From the NCBI GenBank assembly GCA_965219665.1, contig CBDCOD010000024.1, forward strand, positions 1 to 64,000: 64,000 nucleotides of DNA. Reading direction: 5' to 3'. The DNA comes from CBDCOD01 sp965219665. Its GTDB lineage: Bacteria; Pseudomonadota; Gammaproteobacteria; CAKMZV01. Of this stretch, positions 39,194 to 48,893 are shown in pieces. The position numbers and the translations under genes are program-made. Numbering within the stretch: position 1 is the first letter of the stretch; the number at the start of each line of letters is the position of its first letter. The notes beneath the pieces were generated by a model, which was given only the letters and a program-made list of their open reading frames with translations, made no database searches and was not told where the DNA came from.

Positions 39194-40414
39194 CTATACC
39201 GCCTCAAGACGCTCATCTAACACTTCTATCCAATGTTTGACGGGTATTTGTGTATTCGCTTCAATGTAAAGCTGACAGCCAATATTAGCTGTCACAATTA
39301 AATCAGGCTGGTTTTTTTCAAGCGCTGCCACCTTTTGCTGTATGAGCTGCTTTGATAGTTTAGGTTGAAAAATAGAGTATGTTCCCGCAGAGCCACAACA
39401 CTGGTTTTGGTCATGAAAAGGCAGCAATTTGCAGCCAATTGCTGCTAAAATAACTTCTACCTTGCCTATCACTTTCTGCCCATGTTGTAGAGTACAGGGG
39501 GGGTGGTAGCTAATAGACAACGGTGCTAAACCTTTTTTAATAAACGGCTTAATCTCTTCGACATTAATAAACTCGCTCAGATCTTTTGTGTTATCTGCTA
39601 CCTGTTGAGCTGCTTTATTTTCGGGCAGCAGTTGATTGTATTCCTTCATCATAACCCCACAGCCTGATGCCGTTGCAATAATCGCTTCTGCACCACCGTT
39701 TAGCGCTTGGCTCCAATGCTTTAGATTAGATTGGATCTGATTATGTGCGCGCTTCGTATCATTCAAATGATGCGCCATCGCACCGCAACACTGCGCAGGC
39801 ACCTCTACCGTGCCGATGCCTAAGCGCGCTAAAACGCGCGCCGCGCTGGCGTTAGTATTGGTTTTGGAGAGCGACTGTACACAACCCCCAGGTAAGACAA
39901 CTTGCCGCCTTGACGAAGTTGCTGAGGGTGAGTTCGTTTTTTTATCGCGGGGTGGGATGCTTGCTTTCAAATCTTTGGGGCATAGCGGACGTGCCCATTG
40001 CGCTAAGCGCAAGCCGAAAGCAATACGGCTAGGATAAGGTAGTGTTCGCAGAAGAACTGCTCTCTTTAGGCGATACAGTATGTGTTTTTTGGGTGCACTA
40101 CTACCGCTTGCAATAGCCCTGCCAATATCTAATAGCTGTCCGTATTTTACCCCTGAAGGGCAGGTTGTCTCACAGTTACGGCATGTCAGGCAACGATCTA
40201 AATGCTCTTGAAAAGAGGCAGTTACCGCTGCACCCTCTAGAACTGACTTTATTTGATAAATACGACCGCGGGGGCCATCTAATTCATCACCAAGTAAACG
40301 ATAGGTTGGGCAGGTGGCGTTACAAAATCCACAATGTACGCAACGACTTAGGTTCTCTTGAGCATTCTGTCGTTGAACGTCATTTACTATGTGCTCACTT
40401 ATGGTACTCTTCAT
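39194..40414 (-). CDS. glcF: Glycolate oxidase iron-sulfur subunit GlcF
   Basis: 406 residues. Two 4Fe-4S clusters are visible: CVHCGFCNATCP (about 25-36) and CLTCRNCETTCP (about 75-86). Two C-terminal cysteine-rich (CCG) domains contain PAQCCGAMAHH and NQCCGSAGTY. It passes electrons from glycolate oxidation by GlcD/GlcE to the membrane. GlcD and GlcE are not in the window, so a related oxidoreductase partner cannot be excluded. Confidence 0.85.
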   Translation of the reverse strand: MKSTISEHIVNDVQRQNAQENLSRCVHCGFCNATCPTYRLLGDELDGPRGRIYQIKSVLEGAAVTASFQEHLDRCLTCRNCETTCPSGVKYGQLLDIGRAIASGSSAPKKHILYRLKRAVLLRTLPYPSRIAFGLRLAQWARPLCPKDLKASIPPRDKKTNSPSATSSRRQVVLPGGCVQSLSKTNTNASAARVLARLGIGTVEVPAQCCGAMAHHLNDTKRAHNQIQSNLKHWSQALNGGAEAIIATASGCGVMMKEYNQLLPENKAAQQVADNTKDLSEFINVEEIKPFIKKGLAPLSISYHPPCTLQHGQKVIGKVEVILAAIGCKLLPFHDQNQCCGSAGTYSIFQPKLSKQLIQQKVAALEKNQPDLIVTANIGCQLYIEANTQIPVKHWIEVLDERLEAV

Positions 40415-40450
40415 TACTCGAAAGTGTATAAGGGTGTACTTGTGGTTCGC

Positions 40451-41212
40451 TTATAGACTCTGTAGTACCTGTTCAATCAGACGCGGGGCAGGCAAATACC
40501 CAGGGAGTACGCGACCGTTAGGCAAAACAATTGCAGGTGTTCCATTTACTCCAATTTTTTGCCCTGCTTCATATTGGCTAAAAATACTGGTGTTGCATTT
40601 TTTGCGCTTGCCGAATTGCTCAAAGTCTCCTCCTTGTTTTGCCTGATTCATTGCTTTTTGCGGATTATTAGAGCACCAAACTGCTTCGCCTTTTTTCCAT
40701 GAGTTTGTGCCAGGACCAGAACGCGGAAAGGATATGTAGTGAACGGTAATCCCACCTTCATTTAGCGCGCCCATTTCCTTGTGAAGCTTGCGGCAGTAAC
40801 CACAGTCTATGTCACTAAATATCCAAATCGATGCTTTAGGCTTTCCTGTCGCTGCAAAAGTGACTAAATTTTCTTTCTCCAACTTACCTACTTCTTGTAG
40901 GGTGTTCTCGTATTCAATTGGTGCAAGTATTGCTTGACGGGTATCTAAGTTAATCACACTACCGTTTACTAAGTACTTCCCGTCTGCACTCATTAAAGCA
41001 ACTTGACGCTCACCTCCTTGTCCTTGTAAACGAATAATAACAAAGCCTGCCAGTTCTGACTGAAAAACTTCCACTTTATCCACATCTCCTAAGAGACTTT
41101 TAAGCCCCTTTAGTACGACTTGCCGCTCTTTTTCGCCAACTGGCTTCAAATCCAAAGCATGTGTATTGATTGATAATAATAAGCCACATAGGGTAAATAG
41201 TAGTGTTCTCAT
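40451..41212 (-). CDS. dsbC: Thiol:disulfide interchange protein DsbC/DsbG family
   Basis: 253 residues. Signal peptide MRTLLFTLCGLLLSINTHA, an N-terminal dimerisation domain to about 75, then a thioredoxin fold with active site CGYC (137-140) and cis-proline in NGTPAIVLPNGR. Extra cysteines lie in VWCSNN and KKCNTS, as in DsbC. It is the periplasmic disulphide isomerase. The neighbours glcF and rplS do not suggest a common pathway. Confidence 0.92.
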   Translation of the reverse strand: MRTLLFTLCGLLLSINTHALDLKPVGEKERQVVLKGLKSLLGDVDKVEVFQSELAGFVIIRLQGQGGERQVALMSADGKYLVNGSVINLDTRQAILAPIEYENTLQEVGKLEKENLVTFAATGKPKASIWIFSDIDCGYCRKLHKEMGALNEGGITVHYISFPRSGPGTNSWKKGEAVWCSNNPQKAMNQAKQGGDFEQFGKRKKCNTSIFSQYEAGQKIGVNGTPAIVLPNGRVLPGYLPAPRLIEQVLQSL

Positions 41213-41252
41213 AGTGATACCTTCGTTCTGATTGATAGAGATTATGGGTACG

Positions 41253-41278
41253 AAAAAAATGGGCGCTCTATGCGCCCA
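41253..41278 (-). terminator. Rho-independent terminator after rplS
   Basis: On the minus strand a perfect stem GGGCGC/GCGCCC with loop ATAGA is followed by ATTTTTTT. It lies about 43 bases after the rplS stop. It is the clearest terminator in the window. Confidence 0.9.
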
Positions 41279-41320
41279 CTTTGAATATTTGGGAAACCAG
41301 TCTCCGTAGAGAGACCTTGC

Positions 41321-41668
41321 TTAAACACGCTCTTTGATGCGGGCAGCCTTACCTGTACGAGAGCGCAGATAGTATAGCTTTGCTCTACGAACAACGCCGC
41401 GGCGCTTAACAGTTATAGAATCAATAAGCGGACTATGCAACTGGAATGTACGCTCAACACCTTCACCACTTGAGTGCTTACGCACAGTAAAAGCAGAGTT
41501 TAACCCTCTATTTTTACGTCCGATAACAACACCTTCAAAAACCTGTAGGCGTTCACGATTACCTTCAATAACCCGAACAGAAACCGCTACAGTGTCTCCT
41601 GCTGAAAAATCAGGCACATCCGTGCGCAACTGTTCGTTTTCAATCGCATGAATAATTGCGTTTTTCAT
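41321..41668 (-). CDS. rplS: 50S ribosomal protein L19
   Basis: 115 residues, full length. FSAGDTVAVSVRVIEGNRERLQVFEGVVI and the C-terminal KLYYLRSRTGKAARIKER are the L19 signatures. AGGGAA lies just before the ATG. In most gammaproteobacteria it ends the rpsP-rimM-trmD operon; here it stands alone with its own promoter and terminator. Confidence 0.98.
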   Translation of the reverse strand: MKNAIIHAIENEQLRTDVPDFSAGDTVAVSVRVIEGNRERLQVFEGVVIGRKNRGLNSAFTVRKHSSGEGVERTFQLHSPLIDSITVKRRGVVRRAKLYYLRSRTGKAARIKERV

Positions 41669-41771
41669 ATCATTCCCTATTTAATAAAGCACCTCTATGT
41701 GGCGCTTGGTTTATTGTTCATCGCCTCGTCATAGGTTTATCTCCACTCAAGCATAAACTTAACGGGCGGGC

Positions 41772-41798
41772 ATTGTAGCATAAATCGCTCTCTGACAA
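41772..41798 (-). promoter_or_regulatory. Candidate rplS promoter with extended -10
   Basis: On the minus strand TTGTCA, 15-base spacer, then TGC-TACAAT (extended -10). The short spacer is compensated by the TGn motif. It gives a leader of roughly 100 nt. Confidence 0.5.
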
Positions 41799-41902
41799 TG
41801 GGGTAAAACCAATCTATGTGTGGGGCGTTTTGTTCTACGCACACGGCATCCAATCGCTGTACAGGCGGAATAGATGATTCTGAGACTGTGTGTTAACCCA
41901 TG

Positions 41903-42109
41903 CTAACCTGAGCCAACCTGAGCCAAGATGATGCGCACAATGGTGACTAATACCACTACGAATAATGCGGAAAAAATGACACCTGCTATAACAAATGGCA
42001 CCATACTTTTACGCTGGAAGTCGCGCTCTAAATTTTTTTTGTTTTGTATACCGATCATCGCACTCAAGGAGCTATGTATAATCTGTAATGTGTCCTTCAG
42101 GAAATTCAT
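41903..42109 (-). CDS. Small DUF2970-type membrane protein
   Basis: 68 residues. A basic segment with NLERDFQRKSMVP is followed by one membrane helix (about 37-60). This matches the small DUF2970 family often found beside cytochrome oxidase genes. It overlaps the cyoE stop by 4 bases, so it is probably co-translated with cyoE. Function unknown; a duplicated ACCTGAGCCA at its 3' end is a short local repeat. Confidence 0.7.
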   Translation of the reverse strand: MNFLKDTLQIIHSSLSAMIGIQNKKNLERDFQRKSMVPFVIAGVIFSALFVVVLVTIVRIILAQVGSG

Positions 42110-42990
42110 ATAACGAATAATGGAAAATAGTGGTCAAGTAGCAGCCCGGCAAATAGTATAAGCAAATACCAAATGGAGTAGCCAAAGGTTTTCATAGGTA
42201 AGCTAGTATTTTCAGGTTGTCGCAAAAGTAGAGTTGCATAATACAAAAATATGCTGTTTAGTATGACCGCAACAAGCAAATAAAGCAGCCCGCTCATACC
42301 TGTTAAAAAAGGCAGGATGGTGACTGCGGATAACAAAATAGTGTATAGTAAAATTTGTAACCGTGTAAAAGCTATGCCATGTGTTACAGGCAGCATCGGC
42401 ATACCTACCTTAGCATACTCCTCCTTACGATGAATAGCCAGTGCCCAAAAATGCGGTGGTGTCCATACGAAAATAATCAAGAAAAGCAATAATGCATGTG
42501 GCTCAACTGTCCCTGTAACGGCTGCCCAGCCTAGTACAGGAGGGGCGGCACCTGATGCACCGCCAATGACGATATTTTGAGGCGTGGCACGCTTCAGGTA
42601 GATTGTGTAAATAATCGCGTAGCCTATCAGTGCAAAGAACGTAAGCCATGCTGTCAGTGGGTTCACTAACAAAAATAAAACGCCTAACCCAACTAAACCT
42701 AAAGTAATACCAAAAATAATTGCCGAAGCAGGTGTTATACGCCCTTGCGGTAGTGGACGTTTTTGGGTGCGTAGCATTTGGTCATCTATGTGCCGATCTA
42801 TGACTTGATTAAACACCGCAGCTGATGCAGATGCAAAAGTGATGCCTAATGTACCAAACATCAGAGGCTGCCACGGAACCATACCAGGCGTTGCCAGAAA
42901 CATACCGACCAGCGCAGTAACAACCAACAAAGCGACTACTTTTGGCTTGGTTAGTGCATAGTAACGCCCCAATGTGGCTTTATGAATCAT
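42106..42990 (-). CDS. cyoE: Protoheme IX farnesyltransferase (haem O synthase)
   Basis: 294 residues from the ATG at 42990, chosen because it overlaps the upstream stop as ATGA with AAGG ahead; an ATG at 43038 would overlap the previous gene by 52 bases. It is a UbiA-family prenyltransferase with several membrane helices. Motifs are NQVIDRHIDDQMLRTQKRPLP (shortened: FNQVIDRHIDDQ) and the second loop YTIYLKRATPQN. It farnesylates haem B for terminal oxidase assembly. No oxidase subunits are in the window. Confidence 0.93.
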   Translation of the reverse strand: MIHKATLGRYYALTKPKVVALLVVTALVGMFLATPGMVPWQPLMFGTLGITFASASAAVFNQVIDRHIDDQMLRTQKRPLPQGRITPASAIIFGITLGLVGLGVLFLLVNPLTAWLTFFALIGYAIIYTIYLKRATPQNIVIGGASGAAPPVLGWAAVTGTVEPHALLLFLIIFVWTPPHFWALAIHRKEEYAKVGMPMLPVTHGIAFTRLQILLYTILLSAVTILPFLTGMSGLLYLLVAVILNSIFLYYATLLLRQPENTSLPMKTFGYSIWYLLILFAGLLLDHYFPLFVI

Positions 42991-43559
42991 CCCAGCCTTG
43001 AGTATTTTAGTAGTCTTTTCATGTCTTTTAACATCCATTTCGGGTCATTTGACTGGTCTGTGTACAACATCATTGCATCACCTTTCGGATCAACTAAAAA
43101 TAATTGCCCCGCTTGAGAAGCATTCGTGCCAAAAGCTGCTTGATGCTTTTTTAAGCCTCGCTTGTCCACTACTATTTGCATGATTTTAGGCGTGGTTATG
43201 TTATCTGGAAGAAGGTGGGGGCTTAGGGGATTGGTTGAAATGAGAATAGTTTGTACCCTACGCATTTCTTCATTTGTCAGAATACGCACCGTTTCTGCAT
43301 GCTTTAACCATTGAGCGCATCGCTCATCACAAGAGTCGGCTAAATAAACATAACTCCACTTGCCTGCCAATATATTGCGCTGCTTGTGGTTAATTTGAAC
43401 GGGACGAATAGGTGTAATTAATGTGCCATAATTAGCAGTTCCTGCTACACCAAAGTGAATCGTCCACTGGAAAAACGCCATTGCAAGAAGCAGTGGAGCA
43501 ATAAAGGCAAGCGTTAGCCACCAAATAGTGTATGATTTTTTGGGTTGAGTTGCGTCCAT
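42987..43559 (-). CDS. SCO-like cytochrome oxidase assembly protein
   Basis: 190 residues. One N-terminal membrane helix (about 12-32) is followed by a thioredoxin-like domain. DSCDERC gives the CxxxC copper motif at about 73-77, and the C-terminal QLFLVDPKGDAMMLY resembles SCO proteins. It is probably a copper chaperone or thiol reductase for the CuA site (inference). It is coupled to cyoE and the DUF2970 gene, forming a small oxidase-maturation operon. Confidence 0.75.
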   Translation of the reverse strand: MDATQPKKSYTIWWLTLAFIAPLLLAMAFFQWTIHFGVAGTANYGTLITPIRPVQINHKQRNILAGKWSYVYLADSCDERCAQWLKHAETVRILTNEEMRRVQTILISTNPLSPHLLPDNITTPKIMQIVVDKRGLKKHQAAFGTNASQAGQLFLVDPKGDAMMLYTDQSNDPKWMLKDMKRLLKYSRLG

Positions 43560-43567
43560 TCCTGTTT

Positions 43568-44638
43568 TTATAGTGGGGTAATTGGCGATAAATCTGCGGG
43601 TACCGCATTATACGGTATCGCAGCGCTTGGTATAAACATTGCGTCTCCATAGCTGAAGAAGCGATAACCTTGCTCAATGGCATGCTGGTAAGCCTCCATT
43701 GTTCTTTGGTGTCCGACAAATGCACTGACCAGCATCAGTAGCGTAGACTCTGGTAAGTGAAAGTTGGTGATGATGCCATCGACTACCTGAAAAGAAAAGC
43801 CGGGCTTAATAAACAAGCTGGTATCACCACTACCTGCTTGATAGGGGTGCTTTTGCCAAGCACTTTCTAATGTGCGCACACTGGTTGTCCCTACAGCTAT
43901 AACACGCCCGCTTTTTTCTTTGCAGCGTTTGATTGCATCTACTGTCTCTTGTTTTAACTCATACCACTCGCTGTGCATGGTGTGTGCTGCAATGTTCTGG
44001 GCGCTAACTGGCATAAAGGTACCTGCACCGACATGAAGGGTTATGGCGGCTGTTTCCACAGCATTAAGTTGTAGTGTATTTAGCAACTCTGTAGAAAAAT
44101 GCAGCCCTGCGGTAGGAGTGGCTACTGCCCCTAAACGCTCTGCAAACACGGTTTGATAACGCTCATCGTCCATTGCGTTGACTTCTCTTCGTATATATGG
44201 TGGCAATGGCAAGCGCCCATACTGCTCAAGAATGCTTTCCATGGTATGTGGCTTGGCTAATTGAATAATGGAAAAACGCTCCATTCGCTTTAAGATAGTT
44301 GCTTCTATCTTTTGGGAGGTAATATAGATACGTTGACCTTTTTTAGGGCTACGGCTTGCTTTAATCATCACTTTGGCTGTGCGCTCAGATAATAGCCGCT
44401 CTACAAGCATTTCAAGCGCGCCACCACTTGCCTTCTCTCCAAATAAGCGCGCTTTCATTGTTCTAGTGTTGTTGAAGATCAACAAATCATCTTTTTTTAA
44501 AAAAGACGGCAATTGTGAGAAGTATGCATCCTTAAGGGATGCGTTTAGCACTAAAAGGCGACTATCTTCTCTATTATCCAGCGGGGCTTGTGCAATTAAG
44601 TTGCTGGGCAAATCAAACCAAAAATCTTTCGTTTTCAC
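43568..44638 (-). CDS. queA: tRNA preQ1(34) S-adenosylmethionine ribosyltransferase-isomerase
   Basis: 356 residues, as in E. coli. It makes epoxyqueuosine at the tRNA wobble base. Signatures are FWFDLPSNLIAQAPL, LIFNNTRTMKARLFG, TAGLHF and the C-terminal NFHLPESTLLMLVSAF. tgt is not adjacent. It follows trkH after 25 bases. Confidence 0.96.
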   Translation of the reverse strand: MKTKDFWFDLPSNLIAQAPLDNREDSRLLVLNASLKDAYFSQLPSFLKKDDLLIFNNTRTMKARLFGEKASGGALEMLVERLLSERTAKVMIKASRSPKKGQRIYITSQKIEATILKRMERFSIIQLAKPHTMESILEQYGRLPLPPYIRREVNAMDDERYQTVFAERLGAVATPTAGLHFSTELLNTLQLNAVETAAITLHVGAGTFMPVSAQNIAAHTMHSEWYELKQETVDAIKRCKEKSGRVIAVGTTSVRTLESAWQKHPYQAGSGDTSLFIKPGFSFQVVDGIITNFHLPESTLLMLVSAFVGHQRTMEAYQHAIEQGYRFFSYGDAMFIPSAAIPYNAVPADLSPITPL

Positions 44639-44663
44639 CGATTACTTTAAATGATTGGATGGC

Positions 44664-46121
44664 TTATGTGCGCCAAAAGACAGGTGTGAATAAAACAATA
44701 AGCGTATAGAACTCCAAACGACCAACTAACATGGCAGCGGCAAGCACGATTTTGGTTTCTGGAGCAAGCCCAGCGTAATTGATGCTGGCATCTCCGAGTG
44801 CAGGCCCTAGATTATTTAGACAAGAGGTGAGCGTAGAAAAAGCACTTATAGGGTTCATCCCTAGAACAAGAAGTAAAACCAGGAATAATAAAAACACAAA
44901 CACATACAGTGCAAAGAAGCCCCAGACAGTATTGACTATCCGCTCAGGAACAACCTGACCGCTTAAACGTAACGGCTTAATGGCTCGTGGATGTAAAAGC
45001 ATGACGATTTCACGCCACCCTTGTTTGAATAACAGCATTAGACGAATAACCTTCATCCCGCCACCGGTAGAGCCGGCACAAGCACCTATACAGCTGGCAA
45101 GCAGCAAAATATAAGGCAGTCCACTAGGCCAATTAAACCATTCTGTGGTTGTAAACCCCGTAGTAGATGCAAGAGATACTGCCTGAAAAATACCGTGTTT
45201 AAGAGCCTGCGACCAAGTTAAATTGCCTTCAATGCCCAATAAAAGTACACTTAACAGACTTAAAAAAGCGAGTATGACAATAAAAACTTTTGTTTCCGAG
45301 TCTTTGAAGTACGCTAAAAGCCCTCCTATAGAATGTTTGTGCCATGCGTGAAAATGTAAAGAAAAATTGATGGCAGCGATTACCATAAAACCGATGGCAA
45401 TTAGATTGATGGCAGTGCTATCAAAGTGACCTAAACTGTTACTATATGTTGAGAAGCCACCTATTGATATGGTTGAAAAACTGTGTGCTATCGCATCAAA
45501 CCAGCTCATACCTGCTATTTTATATGCAATGGCACAAAGTACGGTAAATGTGACATAGATGCCCCAAAGGGCCTTGGCAGTCTGTGATATACGGGGTGAT
45601 ATTTTTGAATCTTTAATTGGACTTGCTAACTCAGCGTTAAAGAGAAGTTGTCCTCCCACCCCCAATACAGGCAAAACAGCAATAGCAAAAACGATAATAC
45701 CCATGCCGCCAAACCACTGTAACTGCTGGCGATAAAACAGCAATGAGCGCGGCAGAGACTCTATATCGGAAAATATAGTAGCACCTGTGGTTGTTAGACC
45801 TGAAAAAGCCTCAAAAACCATGTCTGCAAACACCAAACCCTCAACACCGGATAGAGCAAAAGGTATTGTTCCAACCAACCCTAAAATGAGCCAGAAGCCT
45901 ACAACAATTAAGAACCCATCTTTGAGGCGCGGTTTAGTATGCTTTCTTTTTATGGTGGGAATGTATAAAAGACCAGCAAAAAGCAAGGTAATTGCGATAG
46001 TTAGGAAAAAGGGCAGGCTGTCTTCTCGGTACCACCATGCAACCAGCATCGGCAGCAAGAAACTTACACTATATACCGCAAGCAATAAACTCAGTACACG
46101 GGAGACAGTTATCAGTTGCAT
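44664..46121 (-). CDS. trkH: Trk potassium uptake protein TrkH
   Basis: 485 residues with around ten membrane helices and four pore loops holding selectivity-filter glycines (TTTGATIF, ISIGGFSTY, STTGFTTTEW, and the last near LNNLGPALGD). It forms the potassium channel-like subunit gated by TrkA, which is encoded 12 bases upstream. Confidence 0.95.
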   Translation of the reverse strand: MQLITVSRVLSLLLAVYSVSFLLPMLVAWWYREDSLPFFLTIAITLLFAGLLYIPTIKRKHTKPRLKDGFLIVVGFWLILGLVGTIPFALSGVEGLVFADMVFEAFSGLTTTGATIFSDIESLPRSLLFYRQQLQWFGGMGIIVFAIAVLPVLGVGGQLLFNAELASPIKDSKISPRISQTAKALWGIYVTFTVLCAIAYKIAGMSWFDAIAHSFSTISIGGFSTYSNSLGHFDSTAINLIAIGFMVIAAINFSLHFHAWHKHSIGGLLAYFKDSETKVFIVILAFLSLLSVLLLGIEGNLTWSQALKHGIFQAVSLASTTGFTTTEWFNWPSGLPYILLLASCIGACAGSTGGGMKVIRLMLLFKQGWREIVMLLHPRAIKPLRLSGQVVPERIVNTVWGFFALYVFVFLLFLVLLLVLGMNPISAFSTLTSCLNNLGPALGDASINYAGLAPETKIVLAAAMLVGRLEFYTLIVLFTPVFWRT

Positions 46122-46133
46122 GTTCGTTTTGCG

Positions 46134-47516
46134 CTATTTAAGCTGCGCTCCAAACAAACTCTCTACTTCAGTAACAAGCCTGCGACTGTTGACAAACACA
46201 ATAACATGGTCCTCGTCTAAAATGGTCGTGTCGCCGTGTGCAATTATTGGCTCGCCATCGCGTACAACCGCCCCCACAACCATACCTTGCGGCAATTTAA
46301 TCTCATCCAAACATCTTCCAATAACACGAGAGGATGCCTGACTGCCATGCACAACTACCTCTAATACCTCTGCTGCCCCTCTGCGCAAGGTGTGTGCCAT
46401 CGTGGTATCTCCTTCTCGAGCAAACGATAGAATACTGGAAATGGTGATAAGGTCTGGGGCAAGCGCTACATCAATGTCTGATGATTGTAGTAATTCTATG
46501 TAATCAGGGTTGTTGACCAGCGTCATTACCTTTCTGGCTCCTAAAGATTTTGCTAACATGGAACTGAGGATGTTCGCTTCATCACTACTAGTGAGCGCCA
46601 AAAAAACATCGCTTTCCCCTACCTCTTCCTGTGTGAGCAACTCTTTATCTGTAGCATCTGCCTGTAGGACAACGGCTCGATCTAAGCGCTCTGCAATATA
46701 ACGAGTACGCTCTACGTTATGGTCTATGATTTTTACCAATGACATCTGATCTTCTAATGCTTGAGCAACACGATAACCAACATGCCCACCACCTACTATC
46801 GTCACCGAAGAGTACGGTTTTTCTGTCTTATGCAGCTCTTCTACAATTAAATGGTAATGGTCTGTGGCAGTGATGAAAACGACCTCATCATTGGCAACAA
46901 TAACCGTATCCCCATCAGGTAGAATGAATTGTGATCCACGATAAATCGCGACAAATCGTGTTTCAACCCCCTTGGGCAAGTGTTTTCTTAAGTCACGGAT
47001 GGGCTTGTTTACCATCAAGCCACCATAATACGCCTTCACCACTGCTAAGCGCAACTTTTTTTGAGCAAAGTCAATAACCTGAAGTGCTCCTGGTGCATTG
47101 ATCAGGCGACGAATATATGCTGTTACGGCTCGTTGTGGACTTAGGAATTCATTAATCACCAATTCATCGTTACTGTTGCGGGAAATTAGGCTACGAAAAG
47201 ACCAGTATCCTGATAGCCTCACACGACAAATTTTGCGTGCCGTTGAGTTCAAGCGATGAGCAAAATGACAGGCGAGAATATTCGTTTCATCTTCCCGTGT
47301 AACTGCCACCAACAAGTCCATATCTTCAACACCTGCACGCTGCAATACTTTGGGGTTGGCACCCACCCCAACAATTAACTGTGCATCTACATGATTACGC
47401 AGCATGTCTAGCCGCTTGAGGTTCGCATCAACAACCGTCACATTGTGTCGCTCTGCGCCTAAAAGGCGGGCTAAAGCACGACCTACTCTGCCAGCTCCAA
47501 TAATCAAAACATTCAT
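46134..47516 (-). CDS. trkA: Trk potassium transporter peripheral subunit TrkA
   Basis: 460 residues. Two Rossmann NAD-binding (RCK_N) domains begin MNVLIIGAGRVGRAL and VTIVGGGHVGYRV (about 235), each followed by an RCK_C domain. It controls TrkH in response to NAD(H)/ATP. The pair is a normal trkA-trkH operon. Confidence 0.96.
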   Translation of the reverse strand: MNVLIIGAGRVGRALARLLGAERHNVTVVDANLKRLDMLRNHVDAQLIVGVGANPKVLQRAGVEDMDLLVAVTREDETNILACHFAHRLNSTARKICRVRLSGYWSFRSLISRNSNDELVINEFLSPQRAVTAYIRRLINAPGALQVIDFAQKKLRLAVVKAYYGGLMVNKPIRDLRKHLPKGVETRFVAIYRGSQFILPDGDTVIVANDEVVFITATDHYHLIVEELHKTEKPYSSVTIVGGGHVGYRVAQALEDQMSLVKIIDHNVERTRYIAERLDRAVVLQADATDKELLTQEEVGESDVFLALTSSDEANILSSMLAKSLGARKVMTLVNNPDYIELLQSSDIDVALAPDLITISSILSFAREGDTTMAHTLRRGAAEVLEVVVHGSQASSRVIGRCLDEIKLPQGMVVGAVVRDGEPIIAHGDTTILDEDHVIVFVNSRRLVTEVESLFGAQLK

Positions 47517-47622
47517 ACGCGCTTAACCATCCGTCATAAAATCCCTGTAATAGTGACTCTGTTCTGTTTTATAGTGCGTCATCATTGTATGCGAGCTCTC
47601 GTCCTCTGTGCCCTGTAGGAAG

Positions 47623-48060
47623 TTAGAAAAACACAGGGTGACGCAAAAGAAAGCAGATGGCTCTAAGCGTTTCTTTGCTAAGATGGTGCTCGACTCCTTC
47701 TGCATCAGATTTTGCTGCTTTCGGAGGTACCCCAATATGCACCAGAAAATCAACCACAAGCTTATGTCGCTGACTACAGTAGTCAGCTAATTTTTGACCC
47801 TTTTCTGTCAAAAAAACTGAGCGATACGGCTCACTTTTTACATAACCTTCTTCAATCAAGCGTAAGAGTACCTTGTTGACAGTTGCATTGCTAACCCCTA
47901 AGCGAGCAGATAAATCTGTTAGGCGCACCTTATCTTGTACTTCAGCTAATTCAGCAATTAACTCTACATAGTCTTCCGTTAGCTCTCGACTGTGTACTTG
48001 TCTAACTTTTGCAAACCAGCTCGCTTGAGTGGCCACGCTTTCTAACTGTTTTTTTCTCAT
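47623..48060 (-). CDS. mntR: Manganese-responsive regulator, DtxR/MntR family
   Basis: 145 residues. A winged helix (about 27-90; LTEDYVELI, LSARLGVSNATVNKVLLRL) and a helical dimerisation domain with metal ligands: Asp30 and Glu33 in EDYVE, then AEGVEHHLS near 120. It lacks the SH3-like domain of DtxR, as does MntR. It is the last gene of the transporter operon with a 4-base overlap, and probably represses it when manganese is sufficient (inference). Confidence 0.9.
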   Translation of the reverse strand: MRKKQLESVATQASWFAKVRQVHSRELTEDYVELIAELAEVQDKVRLTDLSARLGVSNATVNKVLLRLIEEGYVKSEPYRSVFLTEKGQKLADYCSQRHKLVVDFLVHIGVPPKAAKSDAEGVEHHLSKETLRAICFLLRHPVFF

Positions 48061-48893
48061 GCTGATACGACTCGAAGTTTACTTAATATATATGAACCCA
48101 AGAACAATAAAATCTGGAGCAGCACAATAACAGGTGCTGTCCCTACGTCCATATGATAACTGAGCCATACTCCACCTAAACAAGAAAAGGTTGCAGAAGC
48201 AATTGCTATACAGACCATTCCATTGAATTGCTTACTGAGAAGCTGCCCAGTTGCGCCTGGAGTAATAAGCAGAGAAATCACCAATAACACCCCAACTGTA
48301 TTAATAGAAGCAACTATGGTTAGCGTTAGTAAGCCAAGTAGCAACTGCTGTAGTATTTTCTGGTTTTGTCCCACAATCAAAACCTGTACTCGATCGAAGC
48401 AATATAACAACAAATCTTGTTTTTTTAGAACTATTACACCCACAACAATGCCGCCTATGATAACAGATAGCCACACATCTTGCTCACCAACACCTAGCAC
48501 ATTACCAAACACAATATGTAGTAAGTGTACATCTGAGTGTATCTGACTAACCAAAACCAAACCCACAGCAAAAAACCCTGAGAAAACAATCCCAGTAATG
48601 GCATCTGCTTTAACTCGACTCTTTGCCTGCAAATAGTTCATTATATACGAGCACAACAGAGCAGAAACAAAAGCCCCTATAACAAAAGGAAGACCGAGCA
48701 AATAAGCCACACCCACACCAGGAAGCACTGCATGAGAAAGCGCATCACCCACTAATGACCAACGCATTAAAACTAAAAAACAAGAAAATAAAGCGCAAAC
48801 CAAGCCTGTGATAAAAGCAACGATAAAAGCACGATGCATAAAAGAAGCACTAAAGGGCTCTATCCAAAAAGCCACATCCAACCACGTAGTCAT
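48057..48893 (-). CDS. Metal ABC transporter permease (second, MntB/SitD-like)
   Basis: 278 residues with about eight membrane helices, of the ABC-3 family used for manganese, zinc and iron. Characteristic segments are WSLVGDALSHAVLPGVGVAYL and LLITPGATGQLL. It overlaps the other permease and mntR by 4 bases each. Confidence 0.9.
   Translation of the reverse strand: MTTWLDVAFWIEPFSASFMHRAFIVAFITGLVCALFSCFLVLMRWSLVGDALSHAVLPGVGVAYLLGLPFVIGAFVSALLCSYIMNYLQAKSRVKADAITGIVFSGFFAVGLVLVSQIHSDVHLLHIVFGNVLGVGEQDVWLSVIIGGIVVGVIVLKKQDLLLYCFDRVQVLIVGQNQKILQQLLLGLLTLTIVASINTVGVLLVISLLITPGATGQLLSKQFNGMVCIAIASATFSCLGGVWLSYHMDVGTAPVIVLLQILLFLGSYILSKLRVVSA

Noticed and set aside
47523..47759. 78-codon ORF overlapping the 3' end of mntR
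   Set aside because: Out of frame inside mntR, no recognisable domain or ribosome site; mntR explains the sequence.
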